Shown piece after piece: positions 1 to 10,005 of a stretch of DNA of 64,000 nt. The position numbers and the translations under genes are program-made. The notes under the pieces were generated by a model. It saw nothing but the letters and a program-made list of their open reading frames with translations. It did not search any database and was not told the DNA's origin. The DNA is from Powellomyces hirtus (Eukaryota; Chytridiomycota; Chytridiomycetes; Spizellomycetales; Powellomycetaceae), in NCBI GenBank assembly GCA_025526995.1, contig JAHLKG010000003.1, positions 62,001 through 126,000 on the forward strand, given 5' to 3'. Position 1 is the stretch's first letter. Each line of letters opens with the position of its first letter.

Positions 1-1176
1 GGCCGCAAGGTCTGGTAATAGCGCGTTGATGAAGTAATCCTGAAGGACGTAATCCGGTGTCTTCGGCAGAGAGAATGCCAGCATGTTGAACTGAGTTATG
101 TACTCATCCATGCGGCCTTTGGGACGCAATTCCCGTAATTTCTGCAGCAAATCTCTAGTGTGGTTTCGTGGCGCGAAGCGCGCCAGAAGGGCGGACCTAA
201 GACCGGTGTTGGTTCGTCCTGAATCAACGTCTTCAAAGTCATGCCACGTCGTAATTTCATTCCTTTTACTTGGGGAGAGCGACTGCCACCAAGTGTATGC
301 CCATCCTGTGAGTTTCGTAGCCACAAAATCTACGAGAAACTTGGGCGGAACCATTTTGTACTTCACAACTGTCTCAATCTTTTCGATGAACCTTCGAAGT
401 TTGACCATATTGGCTTCTCCATTCTAAGATCCAATATCTTTCAGCGTTCCATCCACGAAAGCCTTTGCACCTCGACTGTCGACGATTTTGGTCGTCACGC
501 TGTGTATGCTCGATGTCGGTGATGTAGGGCGGCGTTCGATTGGAGAACGTTGGTATTCCTGTTGAGCTCCAATCTCCTGATTGTACTCTGTCCACGGTGC
601 AGCGAACCCGTTGTTGCGAGTGGGTGATGGTGTGCGTACGCGCCGTTGCGCCGTACGCACCTGAGGGTTGACCGGGATGTTCATATCCTGATCCATGCGC
701 CATTTCATTTGGAGCATTTCCGTTGGTTGGGCTAGAGAATTCTCAAGCCGATCTATCCTATCCACGTCCGCCTCACGCGGGCGGACATGCACGGTGTTTG
801 CTAATTCCCCACTTGGGAATGCCGTTGGAGTACTGTAGTTGATCGTTCTGTGATCATCCGTACTGCTTGATAGGGGACGGGTATTGACCTTGCCATCGCA
901 TCGGTCGATGTTTCGGGTACGCCCTTCCAATGCGTCGTCGCCCTCGTTGGCGTCAACACTTAAAGGCGTTGGCTCTGCCAGTGTATCGTTACTGGCAGAG
1001 TTCCCTCCATTGCTTGGTGATGTCCATTCACCAGGCACTCGTGCGCTTTTCTTTGCGGCACGTTCTACGGCTCGTTGTAGCGTATTGGACCCTGGGGTCT
1101 GTCGACCCGTTAGGCGTCTTAACATACTACAAGTGTACCGGGGGCTTGTTTCGTTGCCTACCATTTCAGGGCTCAT
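1..1176 (-). pseudogene. Gag of outer copia-type retrotransposon (5' part, runs off window)
   Basis: The minus strand from 1176 to the window edge reads as one frame of about 390 codons, broken by one TAG (about 421-426). The N-terminal half is low-complexity and polar (Ser/Thr/Pro/Arg, residues 1-220). The C-terminal part resembles the retrotransposon Gag core: a tryptophan-rich stretch (TGWAYTWWQSL), then LLARFAPRNH and MDEYITQFNMLAFSLP, the usual W...RF.P...YI..F pattern. The ATG lies beside the primer-binding site and LTR at 1166-1667, as expected for a 5' gag. The stop could have arisen from CAG by one C-to-T change. Protease, integrase and RT would lie left of the window. Gag assignment is from pattern; copia affiliation rests on the shared LTR and primer site with the copia copies at 10763-20383. 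Confidence 0.7.
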
Positions 1177-1180
1177 AACC
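1166..1180 (-). promoter_or_regulatory. Primer-binding site of outer copia element (initiator Met-tRNA anticodon-arm type)
   Basis: On the minus strand the LTR end ...CCAACA is followed directly by GGTTATGAGCCCTGA. This is the complement of an initiator-Met tRNA anticodon stem-loop (CAGGGCTCATAACC), not of a tRNA 3' end. Priming by a tRNA half is known for Drosophila copia. The same site occurs at 15060. Confidence 0.7.
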
Positions 1181-1667
1181 TGTTGGTCTGAGAGTATCTG
1201 GGTAGATAGTTGAGGAAGCTTTCAGGGTAGTTGACTGAGCAAAACAACGAAGTAACTTCATCCCGCTCTTGTTGGAGAAAAAGAGGAAAGTCCCACCAAT
1301 ATATTAAGTATGTAAGGAAAACTACTTATATCGGAGTTGATCACGTGGGTTCACGTGATCGCGTGATATGCCCTGCGATGGCGCAGTTGTGACTCGATGA
1401 CAGAGTCTGTACGTGCTAACAAGTACTTTATTGGAAATGCAGAGGATTGGACGAATTCGAGGCAGTCTGCTTGTATTGCCTTCGTAGGGGGTTTACAGAG
1501 CTCTTCTGTAATGCAGTTGACTGTGTAGTGTTGTCAGATGCACGGAGATGTAATGCATGTGAATGTATTCTATGTCTTAAGTCTTATGGGTAATGTCTCG
1601 CTTGTTGAGCATTCTAATCTACTTTTTCTCCAATCACGTGATTGCACGTGATCCAATTAAGCTCTTA
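1181..1667 (-). repeat. Outer copia LTR, 3' portion (split by Harbinger insertion)
   Basis: On the minus strand this is the R/U5 side of an LTR whose other end lies 20.7 kb away at 22372-22475; together they give about 588 bp. It matches the inner copia LTRs (10763-11127, 20018-20383) through roughly 250 bp, including the CACGTG pairs, the GAAGAGCTCTGTAAACCCC block and CCAATCCTCTGCA, then diverges into a longer tail with another CACGTG cluster at about 1340-1368. It is a related subfamily, not an identical copy. Confidence 0.75.
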
Positions 1668-1704
1668 GAGCATCTTTAACGGCGGGCATTTAATTGTGGC
1701 ACAG
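1668..1704 (+). repeat. Harbinger left terminal inverted repeat
   Basis: About 37 bp ending in GCATTTAATTGTGGCACAG. The right repeat has AGCAGCAGGC where the left has AACGGCGGGC, and the remainder is nearly identical. Confidence 0.8.
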
Positions 1705-1877
1705 TCAGAATTTGAAGCCCGTGGTTCACAAAGCACTGTTATAGGTGTGGTGTGAGGGTGCTATTTTGTACTAAGCGTCGCTACTTTCGTGCGCCACAGT
1801 TCATATTTGAAACCGGTCAGCTCTCAGCTTTTAAAATGAAGCCTCCCAACAGTCGGCCCCATAAAGTTGCCTTCATT

Positions 1878-3049
1878 ATGGCAGACCCCAATATTATAAC
1901 ACGAATTGCACAGTTGATTGCTCAAAACCCGCATTCTGTTGCTGCGCAAGCTTTGCTAAAACAGAAAGCAGCCTACTTGTCCCGCCTATATATTTCCCTT
2001 TGGCTTTGCCAGCTCCACCACAGGCCACACCGCTAACTCCACGCCAAGCACTTGCACCGCAAGCGCAGGCCACACCTCCTTCAGAATCATCCTTGTGGCG
2101 TGGAGCAAGAGGAAAAGGGTTTTCCCGCACAGAAGACGAGCGCCTATGCGTGGTCTGGATTCAGATATCTGAGGACCCCATCACTGGCAACAAGCAGAAA
2201 GCGGATGCATTTTGGAGTCGGATTCATAAAGTGTTCAACGACAATCCACCAGACAAAGCGCGGACCAGAAGCTCGCTGAAAAACCGCTGGGGGGTTGTGT
2301 CTCGTGCGGTTGCCAAATTTGCAGGACATATATGCTCAGCCACAGTTTCATTGCCCAGTGGCGCCACTAGAGACCAAATCGTGCTTCTAGGAGAAGACTT
2401 CTACTATGGAGCAGAAAAGCAAAAGTTTGTCTTGTTGCACGCGTACAATTTACTGCAGAACTGCCCCAGGTAAGCAATTAATTGCGTGGGACAGTACTGC
2501 GTGGCAACATACTGCGCGATGCATACCTGCGTACTGCGTGGTAACGTTGTGTGTATCTGCGCAATGCGCACTGCGTGGTGAAGAAATGCTTTAACCTCAA
2601 CTCTATTTAGATTTATGGCAGATAGCAAGAAAACGCCACAAAAGGCAGCAGGAGAAGAGGACGAGGTCCGTCCAATTGGTAGCAAACGAGCAAAGCGCCA
2701 ACGAGATGAAGACTTACTGAAGGATGAAAAGTTGGAACTTGTGAAGCAACAGCTGGAAATACAGCAACGTGAGCTACAATTGAAGGAGAACAAGCAGTGT
2801 CTTAGCAGAGTGGAAAGACTGGTACAGCTCTTTGGGCGTGAAAGCCCCATTGCTCAAAAGGCCTTGTTTCACTTGGCCAAAGAGCTGCAAACTGAGGATA
2901 GCTGCTTTGCTTGGGACTTTCAACCATTTCCTCCTCCTCCACTTCCTCCTTGCCCCGTCCCCCCTTGCCCCGTCCCCTCCTCTTTCCCTTCCCTTTCCTC
3001 CAAGCAAAGGCGCGGACCCATTTCTCCGCGTATGCCATCACTTCATTGA
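1878..3049 (+). CDS. Harbinger Myb/SANT-like DNA-binding protein
   Basis: Reading begins at ATG 1878 (MADPNIITRIAQLIAQNP) and needs a one-base frame change near 1965-1985 to enter the long frame 1980-2473. That frame holds a trihelix/Myb-SANT-like domain of the kind that accompanies plant and fungal PIF transposases: GFSRTEDERLCVVWIQISED, then FWSRIHKVFNDNPP and SLKNRWGVVS. An intron (GTAAGC at about 2471 to TTTAG at 2611) joins a second exon with a charged helical region (LLKDEKLELVKQQLEIQQRE), like the NAM-associated C-terminal domain, and a proline-rich tail. In this superfamily the protein works with the transposase in terminal-repeat binding or nuclear import. The frame break may be decay or an unrecognised intron. 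Confidence 0.7.
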
Positions 3050-3360
3050 ACTTGGTCTGAGTTACAGGTTGCCGCAGTTAGTGTAAACAAGGTCAGCAGA
3101 AAATGATATTACACTTACCTTTGCCGAGTCCATATTCCAATTCACCGCGTCAAGGTGCTCCTTCATTGCCTCTTGGTAGAGTCGTGGGTACTGTGCTGCA
3201 GCTGACACAGCTGCACTGCGCGCCTTGCAACCTGATACAAACAAATTAAGTGGTGTGTTATAAGCAGTATAGTAATTTAACAAATTACAAGAGCTGCTGC
3301 CTCCTCTTCAGCTTGACGCTCAGCGTCAGTTTGGACTCTGGGTTTTTTAGGGCGAGGCAT
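2802..3360 (-). CDS. Harbinger third gene: small basic/coiled protein of unknown function
   Basis: Three exons can be followed on the minus strand. Exon 1 starts at ATG 3360 (MPRPKKPRVQTDAERQAEEE). Exon 2 (ARSAAVSAAAQYPRLYQEAM...VNWNMDSAK) ends at a clear GTAAGT near 3120. Exon 3 begins after CAG near 3059 (TKFNEVMAYAEKWVRAFAW) and ends in a long Lys/Arg/Gly then Glu-rich tail. Frames agree across both introns. The gene overlaps the 3' end of the Myb-like gene on the opposite strand and lies downstream of the transposase on the same strand. I recognise no family. PIF elements usually carry two genes, so this could be an accessory factor or a chance frame. Confidence 0.4.
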
Positions 3361-3560
3361 TGTGATGAGAAAACAGCGGGGCATTGCTATCCTAGTATAG
3401 TATAAGTATAAAAATGCTTTGGAGACATATTGACATGTGTCAAAGGAACAGTCAACCATTTCAAGGGATTTATCAAAAGGTTCCAATTTGCGTCGCACGC
3501 TCGCATGCTCTCATTGAGTCGCACTGACATGTTTCAGGGATCGCAAACAATTTATGCAAT

Positions 3561-3776
3561 TTATTGACCACCCTTCCATTCCCATAAGTGTTGTATCAGG
3601 TCTGCGCGCAACTGATGATGAAGCACAGAGTCACGCAATGTTTTTCTCCTTATTTGTTGCGATGTGTCTTTGCGACCGCCCAGGGAGATGTTAATGTCGG
3701 GAAAATCCTCTGCTATATCTTCCATTGCCGCATCTCCTTGATCCTCAATAATCATGTTGTGCAAAATCACACAGGT
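3561..3776 (-). pseudogene. Harbinger transposase, C-terminal fragment (separated by chromovirus)
   Basis: This fragment reads VILHNMIIEDQGDAAMEDIA and on to a C-terminal EWKGGQ stop. VILHNMIIE is the conserved post-catalytic motif of PIF/HARBI1 transposases. It continues directly from ...LGNIMKTC at 21034 once the chromovirus is removed, so the break is purely insertional. Confidence 0.85.
3772..3776. repeat. Target-site duplication CAGGT (left) of chromovirus
   Basis: CAGGT precedes the LTR start TGTAATG and recurs at 21029-21033 right after the 3' LTR end TTACA. Confidence 0.95.
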
Positions 3777-4051
3777 TGTAATGAGGCGTGGCTCACCAGC
3801 CTAAGCCTAGATACGTGTCGGGAAGGGCCCCGCGCGAGATGGATGCTAGCGTCAGCATCCCGAAGGGTACTAGACCTCAGGGATGGCCACGGATGGCCAT
3901 CACGTGACCAGGACTGCCTCGCGGTCCAGAAGAAAAGTAGGAATACTCCGATGAGGGCGTATTCAAGACTTAGAGATCTTACAGTAGAATTAGACATAGG
4001 GAATTCCCAAATAGAAGACTAGACTCTGGCAACGGACCTAGTATTATTACA
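3777..4051 (+). repeat. Chromovirus 5' LTR
   Basis: 275 bp, TGTAATG...ATTATTACA. Contains the palindrome ATCACGTGA at 3899-3907, which is also found (in other contexts) in the copia LTRs of this window. Confidence 0.95.
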
Positions 4052-4069
4052 TGGTAGCACCACCCTGTA
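4052..4069 (+). promoter_or_regulatory. Chromovirus primer-binding site
   Basis: TGGTAGCACCACCCTGTA starts at the base after the LTR and begins TGG, complementary to a tRNA CCA end. I do not identify the tRNA. Confidence 0.7.
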
Positions 4070-4079
4070 GACGACAACA

Positions 4080-5210
4080 ATGGCACGTAGCACCAGGAAC
4101 AGCCCAATGGCAGTAGGAGAACCCGAAGTCAACACACCGACTGACAACCCCGTCGCAATGTTAGCTGCACCATTGGCGGAGACCCAACACCTACTGCAGG
4201 AACAGATCGCAATGGGAGAGGCCCGCTTCGAAGCCCTTCTCTCAAGGATTCCGACTCCAGTCCAACCAGCGGTTGCAACACCGCACGTCGACATCATCCT
4301 GGCGGAAGAAAACCGCGCACGAATGCAAGCTGAGAAGGAACGCCGCGAGAACCTTCGCAAGCAGCTGACACACTTCGACGGAAAAGGGAACAGTGAAGAA
4401 ATGGTGTCGAAGGTCGATGAGTTCCTGAAGGTCCACACGCACTACCTTGAGGCAACCGACTTCAGGACGGACCACCGGGACGTCGACCACATCTCGGGGT
4501 ACCTCAAGGAAACCGCCGACAAATGGTGGCAAATGCTCAGAGATGCCGGCGACCAGCCCACAACATTGGAAGAATTCACGAGGATCCTCCGCATCCACTT
4601 CTACCCCGCCAACTTACAAAACACTGCAGAAGCAAAGATGAAGCGGTTGATTTTCACCAATAGCATATCGGAGTATATCGCCAAGTTCAATACCCTTCGG
4701 GCCCAGATTGCGATGCTCGACAACAAGGAGCGGCTTACCCCAAGGCAAGAACATGACTATTTCTTGACGGGATTCTCAACCAACCATGTCGGCCAGCGCA
4801 TTTGGGACCACTGCTATGCCGCAATCATGAGGAATAATGGTGCCAAGATCCCGATCACCGAGCTACAGAACGAAGCTCTACTATGCTACAGGATTCAAGG
4901 CTATGCGGACGATGTCGCGCAGGTAACCCCTGACAGGAGGAGACGTAGTACGCTGCAGTCCAGCCAGCTCAGGTACATCGAGGGAACTATCAAGCTCGAG
5001 AAAGGGGACGCCACACCCCCTATGGCTCAGGTCGTCCCACACGCGGTATGGACAACTACCAAGGGATTTCACGCCATGAGCGCACCATCTACAACAAACG
5101 CCGTGAGCGCAACGAATCTTTCAACTGCGGGGGCAAGGGGCATTACGCCCGTGGGTGCTCAGCAAGTAAAGGTAAAACCGGTGAGCATAGGATGTTCGCC
5201 GCCCCTGTAG
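4080..5210 (+). pseudogene. Chromovirus Gag (capsid part)
   Basis: The frame starts at ATG 4080, 28 bases after the LTR (MARSTRNSPMAVGEPEVNTP). Residues about 85-240 form a Retrotrans_gag capsid: LTHFDGKGNSEEMVSKVDEF, TADKWWQMLRD, LRIHFYPAN and SISEYIAKFNTLRAQI. After about 5040 the natural protein moves to another frame (5048-5290), so the last 50 codons of this frame are not authentic. Gag coats the element RNA in virus-like particles. Confidence 0.85.
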
Positions 5211-5290
5211 AGATCACCGAAGGGTCCGGAGACGAGGCGGCCAGTGACGGGGGCTCAGTCAACAGCTCGGATTTTTGCCCCGGGTGCTGA
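5048..5290 (+). pseudogene. Chromovirus Gag nucleocapsid (zinc knuckle, frame-shifted)
   Basis: This frame carries an Arg-rich stretch and one CCHC-type knuckle, SFNCGGKGHYARGC. The canonical CX2CX4HX4C pattern expects Cys where Ser stands, so the first zinc ligand is lost (TGT to TCT would suffice). It overlaps the start of the pol frame by 16 bases. Confidence 0.75.
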
Positions 5291-7716
5291 ACGCTTGCAC
5301 CGTCTCAGTACCCCAACCCCGGATGCAAGACAAGATCCCCACGGACAGACTGGGACCCCGCATTCACAGGAAGACATTTGTGGTCCACGGGAAGGTACAA
5401 GGGCACTTTACCCGCATCCTAATCAATACCGGATGTAACACCCTGATCATCAGCGACACTTGGGCTGCCAAACACGGCCTCCGGACCTACACCTCTCCAA
5501 CTCCGCTGGAGGTCTGGTGGGGCGACAGAGCGGAAAACTACGGGGCAACAAAGATGACCTGTGGGGACCTCTCGGTGTTCACCGAGGAGAAGATCATCTA
5601 CCGGGAGGATACTGTACCATTTGTGGTCTCGCCGATCAGGGTCGATGCCATACTGGGCTTGCCATTCATATTGGGGCTGGACGTCCGAGGGCTTTTCGAC
5701 CAAGAGGGCTTTCCAACGATGACGTTCTACCACGACGGCCAGACCCTCAGCCTTCGAGCCAAATTGACCAACCGCCACTGGGAAGCACCGTCCGCGTGCG
5801 CCGCCTGCCTACTCTCCCCACCAGAGGTACGGCCCCGCAGATTCCAGCCAGCGAAGCCAGCACTCAATGCAGAGGGAATCTACATGGCCAAGCAATGGAA
5901 ACGCTTGATGAAGAAGGGCGAGATCACTGGAGTCTTCGAGGTACACATCGTAGATGCGATTCCAGTCGCAGAGGCTCAATTTGTACGGACGGTCGACGCC
6001 AAGAAAAGGGCAATCTTGGAGGAACAACGCCACACCAACACTGAAGCCAAGGCGGCAGATCAAGAAGACCCGCTAGAGGCGCTGGCAGCCGACCATCCAC
6101 TCCGACTGACCCTAGAGAAATACGTCACGACGCTATTCACCGAGCAGTCAGGCATGCCTCCGGACCGAGGCGAGGACAATTTCACCATTCGGCTCAAACC
6201 CGACTCGAAGCCCGTGATGCAGCCACTCCGGCATTTGAGCCCTGACGAACTGGACGAGCTCGGCCAGCACATGCAGCGTTTAATGGACAAGGGTTGGATC
6301 TCACACTCTCGCAGTCCGTGGAGCGCGCCCGTCCTATTTGCCCCAAAGAAGGACAGCGGCCTACGCTGCTGCATTGACTACCGGGCACTGAACAAGATGA
6401 CTCACAAGGATGCCACGCCACTTCCGAACCTCTCGGAGCTGCGCGACAGGCTTGTCAACATGCGGGTATTCACCGCGATCGACATCCGTGACGCGTACCA
6501 CTGCATCATGACCCGACTGGAAGATAGGGAGAAAACAGCGTTCAGAACACGTTTTGGACATTTTGAATACAATGTTCTACCTTTCGGCTTAACTAATGCA
6601 CCTGCTACATTCCAGCGACTAACCAACAAGCTCTTGGGCAACAAGTACAACGCCTACGTGATCTCATACCTCGACGATATTCTCATATTCAGCACCGACA
6701 TGAGTTCGCACATTCAGCACGTCGACGAGGTCCTCAAGACCTTGACGGAACATCGCCTCCACGTCAAACCCAGCAAATGTCAATGGACGGTTGACGAAGT
6801 CGAGTTCTGCGGCCACCGAGTCGGCAAGGATGGCCTGAGTATCGCCCCCTCCAAGGTGACTGCGGTCCGGGAACGACCTCGCCTGACCAACTCCCTGGAG
6901 CTCCTTAGCTTCATGGGCCTTGTCAACTATGTCAAGGAATACATCTCCGAGTATGCATACATTGCCCTACCCCTAACGAATCTGCAATCCGGCAACCGCC
7001 CATGGCAGTGGGGTGACGAGGAAGATCGAGCGTTCAATCGCTTAAAGGAATTATGCTCCTCGGCACCCACCCTAGCGTACTTCGACCCGGCGCTCGACAC
7101 CTACTTGTTCACGGATGCATCGGGCTACGCCTACGGCGGATGGCTGGCGCAGCCGGCCAAAGGGGATTTCCCTTACCCTCACCCACTACCAACCACCAAA
7201 TCAGGCTTAGCCAATCTCCTGCAACTTCGCCCGGTGACATACTACTCCCGCAAGATGCAACCCGCCGAGACTCGATACCCCGTGCATGAACAAGAACTAC
7301 TGGGATTAGTCAAATCCATACGCGCCAACCGCCATTACCTCATCAGCCGCCCATTCCGCGCGTTTGTTGACCACAAATCCCTGATGTACCTCCAGGAACA
7401 ACCCCACCTGTCACGTCGCCAAGCAGGCTGGGTCGAGTTTCTCCAACAGTTCAATTTCTCAGTGGAGTACCTCCCTGGCACATGGAATTCGATCGCCGAC
7501 TTCCTCAGTCGCGACCCGACTTACGCCCCCAAGTGTGCAACCTGCCAGGCCAAGATTGACGTGGTCACCGCCATTGTGCAGATGGAGAAGCCCGTCCCGA
7601 CGCACATGCCGACCGATGCGGACTGGACCCAAGCGCTCGCATCGGATGATTTCGGCCAAAACATCTTACTAACCATCAACAGTCCCCCGGAGAACCTATC
7701 CGGCCATGCACGCTGA
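5275..7716 (+). pseudogene. Chromovirus Pol, first part: protease, reverse transcriptase, RNase H
   Basis: An 813-codon frame entered by frameshift from gag; its first codon is TTG, not ATG. The protease active site should read D-S/T-G but reads ILINTGCNTLII (Asn codon 5425-5427). RT follows with the DIRDAYH region, GLTNAPATFQRL and intact YLDDILIF near 6670. RNase H has FTDASGYAYGGWLAQ and HEQELLGLVKSI. The frame ends at TGA 7714-7716 and the next codons continue Pol in the same frame (7726-9213). A CGA to TGA change explains the stop. Without readthrough no integrase is made. Confidence 0.9.
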
Positions 7717-7725
7717 TTCCGGACA

Positions 7726-9213
7726 GTGGACTCCCCTCTGCACCGATTCTTGATGTACCATGACCGTCGGTACATCCCCGACAGCTTGCGGGGGCCACTC
7801 CTTCAGATTCATCACGACTCCCTCACAAACGGTGGTCACTCCGGTGTCCAACGAACGCTCGCCAAACTTCTGGAGTCGTACTATTGGCCTCACATGGAGC
7901 GTGATGTGTACCAATATGTCCGCACCTGCCCTACCTGCCAACGTCACAAGCGAACTGCGCCGATCGGTTTCCTCCGCAGCTTACCGATCCCCGACGCCCG
8001 TTGGCAACAAATCGGCATGGATATATTCTTCCCCACGTCAGGCTCTAAGGGGGGGGAACCTCGGGTAGAGCCCGACGTGATGAAGAACCCTCCGCACCAC
8101 ACCGGCAAGAGACTGACCAAGACGGCAGACGCCGTACTCCTCATCGTCGACTACCTTTCATGCCGCGTGATACTCCTACCTACTAACACACGCGCTACAG
8201 CTCAGGAGATGGCTCAACTCTTTCTGGAACAGGCATTTCGCCACACGGGGTTACCCCACACCATTGTGAGCGATCGGGACCCCAAGTGGCTATCAGAATT
8301 CTGGCGGTACCTCATGCGGGCACTCGACGTCAAGCAAGAACTCTTGTCGGCACGACACCAACAGACCGACGGCAAGGTGGAGAACGCCATCAAGACAATC
8401 AAGGGAATCATGGGCCCCTTTCTCGACTATGCCGGCTCCAACTGGAAGAGTTTACTCCCCACACTCGAGTACAACTACAACCGAACGCCGCAGACGTTGA
8501 CGGGACTATCCCCTTTCGAGATTGACCTAGGCCGCGTTCCCCGGGTACCGAACCAATGGGTAGCACCTAACCCCGGAGAGATGATAAGGCAATCGGCACG
8601 AACCGCCGTGGAGAGACGGGTTAAGGAATTCGCCGACGTGAGTCGCATCATGCAGCAACGGCTCCGAGATGCACAGGACCAGCAGGCAAAGTACTACGAC
8701 CGCAAGAAGCACACGGAAGCATACCGAGAGGGTGACAAGGTCTTACTCCATTGTGAGGGTATTGCGATTACCAGTGTCACCACAAGGAACAAAAAGCTGG
8801 CTGAGCAATGGATTGGGCCATTCACAGTACGCGGCAAGGGGCCACATCCTGACACCTACGAGCTCGAACTACCCAAGGAGTTCACCGGGTTGCACCCAGT
8901 CTTTCATGTCAGCATTCTGAGACGTTACCATGACCCGGGCGGTACCCCGTACAGACAGGTCACCGCTCCGCCTGAGCCCAAGAAGGACGAAGACGGTCAG
9001 GAAATCTACCAAGTGGACAAGATCCTAAATGCCAGATGGCACAGGAACACCGAGCAGTTCTTAGTCAAGTGGACAGGTTACGACAGCACCCAGAACACGT
9101 GGGAGCCGTATGCACACGTGAAGGGGACAACCGCACTGGAAGACTGCCTCCGGGAGCACCCCGGAGAGGACCGCGGCCAAAGGCTAGCAGCCAGGCAACG
9201 TAAGAGAACCTAG
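7726..9213 (+). pseudogene. Chromovirus Pol, second part: integrase with C-terminal chromodomain
   Basis: The same frame as the RT part, after one stop. The zinc-binding H2C2 domain (HHDSLTNGGHSG ... CPTCQRH) is followed by the integrase core with Asp in GMDIFFP, Asp in VSDRDPKW and Glu in TDGKVENAIKTIKG. The C-terminus (nucleotides 9001-9159) is a chromodomain: IYQVDKILNAR, QFLVKWTGYDSTQNTWEP. All three aromatic cage residues (Tyr, Trp, Tyr) are present. Chromodomains of chromoviruses bind methylated histone H3 Lys9 and steer integration into heterochromatin, which fits the nested setting. Confidence 0.9.
9001..9159 (+). other. Chromodomain of the chromovirus integrase
   Basis: About 50 residues, YQVDKILNAR ... 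FLVKWTGYD ... NTWEP. Aromatic cage Tyr/Trp/Tyr is complete. Confidence 0.85.
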
Positions 9214-9286
9214 ATAGCGAGCTGTACCGTAAATTAACAAGAGAGATGCTACTTGAGGTAGAGGACATTATAGTGCAAGATTCCGG

Positions 9287-10005
9287 CATCGTTGGACAAT
9301 GGCCGAAGGCTGCTGGGCAGCATACCTCACTGGGTGAGATGCCGGGATCGCTGGGCGATGAGCCGACGGCTTGCCGATGCAAGGTGACCGGCACCAGATT
9401 GCATGGCGGCGTACCTCGAGACCCGCGGGGACCATGGCCGTAGTACATACCCACGCGAAGGGGAAGAGAAGGGCTTCCGTCAAGATACCGGCATCGTTTG
9501 ACAATGGGCCGAAGGCCGCTGGGCGGCATACCTCACTGGGTGAGAAGGGTGATGCTGGGCATCGACCGGCTGCCGATGCAAGGTGACCGGCACCAGATTT
9601 GCATGGCAGCGTACCTCGAGACCCGCGGGGACCATGGCCGCAGTACATACCCACGTGAAGGGGAAGAGAAGGGCTTCGGTCAAGATACCGGCATCGTTTG
9701 ACGATGGGCCGAAGGTCGCTGGGTGACATACCTCGCTGGGCGAGATGCCGGGATCGCTGGGCGATGAGCCGAAGACTGCGAGGCAGTAGACCTCACGAGG
9801 TGAGATGCCGGGATGGCTGGGCGATGAGCCGAAGACTGCGAGGCAGTAGACCTCACGAGGTGAGATGCCGGCATCGTTGCACGATGGCCGAAGGCTGCTG
9901 GGCAGCATATCTCGCTGGGCGAGATGCCGGGATCACTGGGCGATGAGCCGAAGACTGCGAGGCAGTAGACCTCACTAGGTGAGATACCGGCATCGTTGGA
10001 CGATG
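9287..10005 (+). repeat. Hairpin array in chromovirus 3' region
   Basis: About 22 short hairpins, mostly a 5-bp stem with a 3-base loop (TGG, GAG or TAG), in a repeating order with a 60-61 base period in the right half: type B (GCTGC-TGG-GCAGC 9309-9321; GCCGC-TGG-GCGGC 9515; GTCGC-TGG-GTGAC 9715; ACTGC-GAG-GCAGT 9775, 9835, 9954; GCTGC again 9894), type C (CTCAC-TGG-GTGAG 9326, 9532; CTCGC-TGG-GCGAG 9732, 9911; CTCAC-GAG-GTGAG 9792, 9852; CTCAC-TAG-GTGAG 9971), type A (ATCGC-TGG-GCGAT 9347, 9753; GATGC-TGG-GCATC 9551; one-mismatch copies 9813, 9932), and a CATCG-5-CGATG type (9692, 9872, 9991; mismatched at 9287, 9492). Stem arms change together. Linkers such as GAGCCGAAG and ATGCCGGG are conserved. 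Two longer spacers (about 9361-9490, 9564-9690) repeat each other. Confidence 0.85.

Noticed and set aside
2404..2850. Minus-strand frame of 148 codons in Harbinger
   Set aside because: Antisense to the Myb-like second exon and its intron; Ser/Cys-rich shadow.
9268..9908. Repeated open frames on both strands across the hairpin array
   Set aside because: They follow from the tandem repeat, all frames stay partly open and the peptides are low complexity; structure, not protein, is what is conserved.
9287..10005. CRISPR array
   Set aside because: Repeats are adjacent hairpins without unique spacers, and the setting is a eukaryotic retrotransposon.
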